NCBI GenBank assembly: GCA_016714815.1
Contig: JADKBZ010000031.1
Location: forward strand, 62,001 to 126,000
Length of the DNA stretch: 64,000 nt
Direction of reading: 5' to 3'
Source of the DNA: Holophagales bacterium
GTDB taxonomy: Bacteria; Acidobacteriota; Thermoanaerobaculia; UBA5066
In this document: positions 59,787-64,000 of the stretch, in pieces
Position numbering within the stretch: position 1 is the first letter of the stretch
How the letters are laid out: every line of letters starts with the position of its first letter
Notes under the pieces: model-generated
What the model was told of the DNA's origin: nothing
Databases searched by the model: none
Seen by the model: only the letters and a program-made list of their open reading frames with translations
Position numbers and translations under genes: made by a program

Positions 59787-61090
59787 GGCAGGAGCGGCCC
59801 TCCAACCGCGAGGAAAAGAGCGAGAAGGGCTGCCGCAACCACCGCCGCCCGCCGGAGCGGAGAGGCGGCGGCGAAGAGCGCCCCGGGTTTCGGCAGGAGC
59901 GTTGCGCCGAAGGCGAGAAGGACTGGGGCGAGCTGGACCCTGTACCGCGTCTTGACGTGCAGGACGAGGAAGAGGCCGAGGTTGTACGCGAGAAAGAGCG
60001 CTAGAAGGCGCAGGGGCATTCCCAGCGGGCGGGGCGCCAGGACGAGCCCCGCCGCCGCTGCCAGGAGAATCCCGATGCCCGCGGCCACGGCGGCGACCCG
60101 GAGGCCCGCCGCCAGAACGGGAGGGGGATCGACGTACCCGTAGCCCTGCGCGGCGATCGCACCGCCGGGAAGCTGGTCCGACAGGAAGGAGTCCTTGTCG
60201 AACAGGCGGAAGTACTGTTTTCCGAGCTGGCCCGCGAGGATGGCGGGGAGACCCCGCTGGGCCACGTACTCCCGGATGCGCCTCTCGCTCGCCCCGTTCC
60301 TCTCCGCGAGATTCGCGCCGCTCTCCCGCCACCGGCCGTACTCCTCCCCCACGATCTCGTCCACCAGGTTCCGTCGGGAGCGATCGTTGAGCCCCACCCA
60401 GAGGTTGAAGCGGGCGCTGTCGGCGACGACGAACGCCCCTTCGCGCCGCTCGTTCGCGATCCTCACGGGGAGCGTCAGCGCGACGACCCCCAGGAGCGCC
60501 AGCGCCGGGTTCGCCAGGCGGCGCCAGCCTTTCGCCCAGAGGACGACCGGAACCAGGAGGACGGGCAGGAACGGTCCGAGGAGGCTCTTCAGAAGGAGGG
60601 CCGCTCCCAGCACGATCCCGAGGAGGACGAGCCAGAGGGCGCGCCCGCCGCGGGCCACGACGATCCAGATCGCGAAGAGGAACAGAAAGAGGTGAAGGAC
60701 CTCGGGCCAGAGATAGTGGGCGAAAGCCGCCGTCGATGGATCGGCCATGAGGAGGAATCCGGCCAGGTCGGCCGGGAGGCCCGGCGCGCCGGAACGGGAG
60801 ACGAGATCGCGCAGGAGAAGAGCCGCGCCGAGCAGGGCCAGCGCCTGGACCAGCGTGACGCCGAGCAGGGAGCCGGGCGCGCCGAGCCACGCCAGGAGCC
60901 TCGGGTAGAGAGGCGGCCAGAGGAGGTCGAGACCGGCCGGCAGTCCGGCGGAGATCCGCGTGGCGGCTTCGGCGTAGGTGATCTCGTCGCCCCAGAGGTG
61001 CCGGGGCGACGGAAAGCTCCCGGCGAAAACGAGCGCCGAGTGAACGAGCAGGGCGATGAACGCCGCGACGGCGGCCTGGCCCCTCCGCAT
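59783..61090 (-). CDS. integral-membrane glycosyltransferase (GT-C type)
   Basis: A 435-residue protein with about 10-11 TMs. The first loop has WGDEITYAEAATRISAGLP, the Asp-Glu metal/catalytic motif of the ArnT/PMT (GT-C) superfamily. The layout matches GT39/GT83-like enzymes that use polyprenyl-phosphate sugars on the periplasmic side. The central loop (about 205-310) is soluble and may bind the acceptor. It is divergent from the large sulfotransferase/glycosyltransferase gene (95 bases between starts). Confidence 0.85.
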   Translation of the reverse strand: MRRGQAAVAAFIALLVHSALVFAGSFPSPRHLWGDEITYAEAATRISAGLPAGLDLLWPPLYPRLLAWLGAPGSLLGVTLVQALALLGAALLLRDLVSRSGAPGLPADLAGFLLMADPSTAAFAHYLWPEVLHLFLFLFAIWIVVARGGRALWLVLLGIVLGAALLLKSLLGPFLPVLLVPVVLWAKGWRRLANPALALLGVVALTLPVRIANERREGAFVVADSARFNLWVGLNDRSRRNLVDEIVGEEYGRWRESGANLAERNGASERRIREYVAQRGLPAILAGQLGKQYFRLFDKDSFLSDQLPGGAIAAQGYGYVDPPPVLAAGLRVAAVAAGIGILLAAAAGLVLAPRPLGMPLRLLALFLAYNLGLFLVLHVKTRYRVQLAPVLLAFGATLLPKPGALFAAASPLRRAAVVAAALLALFLAVGGPLLP

Positions 61091-61185
61091 CGTGCCGGGA
61101 CGATAGCCTGCGGGGTGCGCGGCGGCAACGGTGGAGGATCGCCGTGCGATACTTTTTTGGTTCTCGAGGAGGAGGGGCCTCGCTG

Positions 61186-64000
61186 ATGCAGATTTTCGTT
61201 CTTGGGATGCACCGGTCGGGGACCTCGGCGCTCACCCGCGTCCTCGGGCTGCTGGGCGTTCACGTCGGCAGCCCCTCGGAGATGAACACAGCCGACGCCG
61301 CCAACCCTCGCGGCTACTGGGAGCGTCGCGAGGTGCTCGCGCTCGACGAGGAGATCCTGGCGGCCCTGGAGGCTTCGTGGTGCGAACCGCTTCCCGCGGA
61401 CCCCTCACGCCTGCAGGACCCCGTCAGGTCCGTTTTGGAAGAACGGGCGGCCGCCATCGTCTCGTCCCTCGACCGGCACCGGCCGTGGGCCGTCAAAGAT
61501 CCTCGCCTCTGTCTCCTCTTTCCCTTCTGGCGGAAGCTCCTCGCGGACCCGCTCTGCGTCCTCGTCCACCGTGACCCGCTCGAGGTGGCGCGGTCGATGA
61601 AGACCCGGGACGGGTTCCCGCTTCCCCTGGGACTGGCGCTCTGGGAGGCCTATGCGAGAGCCGCGCTTTCGAGCTCCGAGGGCCTGCCGCGCCTGATCGT
61701 TCCCTACTCGAGCCTCGTCGAGGACCCGCTTGGAACCGCGACGCGCCTCGCGGCGAGACTCACGGCTCTCGGGGTCCCCCTTTCCGGTTCCGTCCCGGAG
61801 GCGGCGCTGAGGGAGTTCATCTCCCCTTCGTTGCGACGCGAGCGATCCGAGCCGGGAGAGGAGCGGGAGCTGATGACGCCCGCACAGACGGAGCTGCTCC
61901 GGCTGTTCGAGGCGCCGGAGCTTCCCCTTTCCATCCCTGCCGGTCCCCTCTCGCGCGGCGCCCGGGAGTTGCTCGAAGCCCATGCCGCACGGTCCAGGAC
62001 CGACCGGCTCCTCGAGGCGTCCGTTCGAGAAGAAGCGGCGGCTCGCGCCGGAGACGTCCGGCGCTTCAACGGAATCGTCGCGGACCGGGACGCCCTCATC
62101 TCCCGCCTCGGGGGCCCGCCCGGGCCCCCGGCGGATGGGAACGCTTCGCCCGCCGACGCCGCGCCGGCCGAGCACGCCGGCAGGCCGGAGCTGGCCGTCT
62201 GCACCATCGTCGCGAAGAACTACCTCGCCATGGCGAGGACTCTCTGCAAGTCGTTTCTCCACCAGCATCCCGGAGCTCGCGCGTTCGTCCTTCTCGCCGA
62301 CGAGGTCGAAGGGACTTTCGATCCCGCGCTGGAGCCCTTCGAGCTCGTCGAAGCGAGAGCGCTCGAGGTCCCCGATTTCGCCGACCTCGCGTGCCGGTAC
62401 AGCGTGCTCGAGCTCGCGACCTCCCTGAAGCCGGCGTTTCTCCTCCACCTCCTCGAGAAAAGAGGCGTCGAGAACCTCGTCTACCTCGACCCCGACATCT
62501 TCGTCTACAGCCCCCTCGAGGAGGTCCGGCAGTTCCTCGTGAGCCACGACGTCGTCCTCACGCCGCACATCCTCGAGCCGATCCGGCCGGACGGCCGGAT
62601 GCCGGACGAGCGGGACCTCCTCGCGGCGGGCGTCTTCAATCTCGGCTTCGTCGCCGTCCGTCGATCTCCCGCCGCTCTCTCATTCCTCGACTGGTGGGGA
62701 GCGCGGCTCCACGACGGGGCGTACCTCGACTTCGAAAAGGGGCTGTTCACCGACCAGAAGTGGATGAACCTCGCCCCCTGCTTCCTCGATCGCCTCGCGG
62801 TCCTCCGGCATCGCGGCTACAACGTCGCCTACTGGAATCTCCAGGAGCGGTCCCCCCTGATGCCCACCGGCGACGGCTGGTCCGTCGATGGCGAGCCGCT
62901 CCGATTTCTCCACTTCAGCGGCCTCAACCCCGATCAGCCGAACCTCGTGTCGAAGCACCAGAACCGTTTTCGCCTGACGGACCTCGGCCGCGCCTATCGG
63001 GAGCTCTTCGCAAACTATCTTCACGCCCTGGAAGCCGAGGGGCTCGAGCGGACGCGCCGCCTCGCGTACCGCTTCTCCGCCTTCGACGACGGAACGGTCG
63101 TGCCCGAAAGGGCCCGCCGCCTCTTCCGCGACCTCGGTGAATCGAGGCGAAGGTTCGGCAACCCGTTCCGGACCGGCCCCGGTTCTTTCCTCGAGTGGCT
63201 CGGCTCCCCGCGGAAGGCGGGGTCGCCCGTGACGAACCTCGCCGATCACCTCTACCGGCAGCGCCCCGACGTGATGCGCGCCTTTCCCGACCCGGACGGA
63301 GTTCACGCCCTGGCCTTTCACGACTGGCTCGTCGCTCGAAGCGGTGACGAGCTCGGTCTGGAAGAGGCCTGGGTCGAGGCCTTCCGCAAGACCCGCGAGC
63401 TTCTGGAGGCGCGTGACGCCGGTCGCCGCCGCGACGCGGAGCGGGAAGCGGCCGAGAATGCCCGCCGCGAGGCGCAGGCACGGGCCGAGGCCGAAGCCGA
63501 AATCCGGCGGGCCGAGGCGGAAGCCGAGATCCGGAGGGCGGAGGCCGAAGCCGAAATCCGGCGAGCAGAGGCCGAAGCTGAGATCCGGCGGGCAAAGGCC
63601 GAGGCGGAAGCCGAAGCCCGGCGGGCAGAAGCCGAGGCGGAAGCGGAAGCCCGGCGAGCCGCGGCCGAGGCGGAAGCGGAACTCCTGCGGGCTGCGGCTG
63701 CGGCCCAAGCCGAAGCCGCGAGGGCCGCGGCCGAGAAGGCCGCACTCGAAGAGGCCGAATTGGCCAGAGCCGAGGCCGCGAGGGCCGCGGCCGAGAAGGC
63801 CGCTCTCGAGGCGGCGGAACGGGCGAAGGCCGACGCGGAACGGGCCGAGGCCGAGAGGGCCGCGAGCGAAGCGGCGGCGCGGGCGAAGGCCGAGGCCGAG
63901 CGCGAGTCGGCACGCCTCATCGCCGCCACCGCCTCGGCGACCGCCGCCGCCGTCGCAGAGGAGGCCCGACGCGAGCGCGCCGAGGACCGGATTTCGGACG
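61186..64000 (+). CDS. giant multidomain protein: sulfotransferase - glycosyltransferase - long coiled coil (runs off right edge)
   Basis: At least 938 residues, open from ATG 61186 to the window end with no stop. Residues 1-200 form a P-loop sulfotransferase-like domain: PAPS-binding LGMHRSGTSALTRVLGLLG at the start, later PWAVKDPRLCLLFPFW and VLVHRDPLEVARSM (3'-phosphate site). A helical linker follows. Residues about 335-640 form a glycosyltransferase domain (AVCTIVAKNYLAMARTLCKS, VENLVYLDPDIFVYSPLEEV with the metal DPD near 434, ACRYSVLELATSLKPAFLL). The region 640-725 resembles the C-terminal part of similar enzymes (DLGRAYRELFANYL). From about 725 the protein is an Ala/Glu/Arg coiled coil with 9- and 11-residue repeats. 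It probably modifies surface glycans. The antisense strand is open as a shadow. Confidence 0.85.
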   Translation, partial: MQIFVLGMHRSGTSALTRVLGLLGVHVGSPSEMNTADAANPRGYWERREVLALDEEILAALEASWCEPLPADPSRLQDPVRSVLEERAAAIVSSLDRHRPWAVKDPRLCLLFPFWRKLLADPLCVLVHRDPLEVARSMKTRDGFPLPLGLALWEAYARAALSSSEGLPRLIVPYSSLVEDPLGTATRLAARLTALGVPLSGSVPEAALREFISPSLRRERSEPGEERELMTPAQTELLRLFEAPELPLSIPAGPLSRGARELLEAHAARSRTDRLLEASVREEAAARAGDVRRFNGIVADRDALISRLGGPPGPPADGNASPADAAPAEHAGRPELAVCTIVAKNYLAMARTLCKSFLHQHPGARAFVLLADEVEGTFDPALEPFELVEARALEVPDFADLACRYSVLELATSLKPAFLLHLLEKRGVENLVYLDPDIFVYSPLEEVRQFLVSHDVVLTPHILEPIRPDGRMPDERDLLAAGVFNLGFVAVRRSPAALSFLDWWGARLHDGAYLDFEKGLFTDQKWMNLAPCFLDRLAVLRHRGYNVAYWNLQERSPLMPTGDGWSVDGEPLRFLHFSGLNPDQPNLVSKHQNRFRLTDLGRAYRELFANYLHALEAEGLERTRRLAYRFSAFDDGTVVPERARRLFRDLGESRRRFGNPFRTGPGSFLEWLGSPRKAGSPVTNLADHLYRQRPDVMRAFPDPDGVHALAFHDWLVARSGDELGLEEAWVEAFRKTRELLEARDAGRRRDAEREAAENARREAQARAEAEAEIRRAEAEAEIRRAEAEAEIRRAEAEAEIRRAKAEAEAEARRAEAEAEAEARRAAAEAEAELLRAAAAAQAEAARAAAEKAALEEAELARAEAARAAAEKAALEAAERAKADAERAEAERAASEAAARAKAEAERESARLIAATASATAAAVAEEARRERAEDRISD
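63499..63678 (+). repeat. tandem 27-bp and 33-bp repeats coding for the coiled coil
   Basis: Three 27-base units (63499-63579) code for 9-residue repeats of the EIRRAEAEA type; three 33-base units (63580-63678) code for 11-residue repeats ending in AEAEAE. Third bases vary, so the units have diverged; the repeat is real at both DNA and protein level. Confidence 0.8.
63715..63803 (+). repeat. 60-bp-spaced exact direct repeat inside the coiled-coil region
   Basis: The 29-base stretch at 63715-63743 recurs exactly at 63775-63803, coding for ARAAAEKAA both times. It points to recent unit duplication in the coiled coil. Confidence 0.75.

Noticed and set aside
61405..63929. several long minus-strand frames (Ser/Ala or Pro/Arg-rich) at the right end
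   Set aside because: Antisense to the large plus-strand gene. The Ser/Ala-rich repeats are only the complement of its Ala/Glu/Arg coiled-coil codons.
1..64000. tRNA, rRNA, riboswitch and CRISPR features
   Set aside because: Reading intergenic regions on both strands, I saw no tRNA-like cloverleaf, rRNA segment, recognisable riboswitch or spaced repeat array. Short regulatory RNAs cannot be excluded by eye.

Overview
The window is a high-GC, gene-dense bacterial chromosome segment. It has no rRNA, tRNA, CRISPR array, insertion sequence or integrase-flanked island that I can recognise. The gene content (alternative complex III joined to a caa3-type oxidase, tyrosine catabolism, DUF1302/DUF1329 module, propeller-phosphoesterase, gingipain-like protease, TonB receptor) indicates a Gram-negative aerobe. 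Acidobacteriota is my best guess from this combination, but that is an inference from gene content and was not tested phylogenetically.

Layout. 0-5 kb (minus strand): start of dnaE, a small Cys-containing secreted protein, an RRM RNA-binding protein, guaA, a membrane protein, a lytic transglycosylase and a XerC/D recombinase. 5.1-8.7 kb (plus): 4-hydroxyphenylpyruvate dioxygenase, homogentisate dioxygenase and a frameshifted homoserine dehydrogenase. 8.7-12.4 kb: a secreted protein, a one-domain asparaginase-like protein, a methyltransferase and glutamine synthetase. 12.4-20.1 kb: a hybrid histidine kinase with two response-regulator genes (minus), an NDP-forming acyl-CoA synthetase (minus) and a GAF-PP2C phosphatase (plus). 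20.5-27.1 kb: a four-gene DUF1302/DUF1329/YCF48-like/RND operon. 27.2-31.4 kb (minus): a MacAB-like export operon. 31.5-33.9 kb: a di-heme peroxidase lipoprotein, a small unknown protein and an HMG-CoA-lyase-like protein.

34.1-46.6 kb is one long plus-strand respiratory operon. It carries actABCDEF (quinol:cytochrome c oxidoreductase), a small membrane protein, Sco and a four-subunit heme-copper oxidase whose subunit II carries a cytochrome c domain and whose subunit I has the A2-type YSHP motif. Together these would move electrons from quinol to oxygen. 46.6-54.3 kb: a TonB-dependent receptor converges on a minus-strand operon of a secreted propeller-phosphoesterase, an unknown secreted protein and a Tat-exported pyruvoyl decarboxylase that resembles PsiD-type enzymes more than classical phosphatidylserine decarboxylase. 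54.6-64 kb: a sulfatase-fold protein with Thr at the nucleophile position, a gingipain-like C25 protease with an FnIII-like lipoprotein, a methyltransferase with an integral-membrane glycosyltransferase, and a very large gene running off the right edge that joins sulfotransferase, glycosyltransferase and a long Ala/Glu/Arg coiled coil.

Two patterns cut across the window. Neighbouring genes are very often joined by a 4-base GTGA stop/start overlap (nine junctions). Several otherwise well-conserved genes (hom, actB twice, probably actE, coxA, the propeller-phosphoesterase signal peptide) are broken by single-base shifts, mostly at short homopolymers. This looks like residual sequencing or assembly error rather than gene decay.
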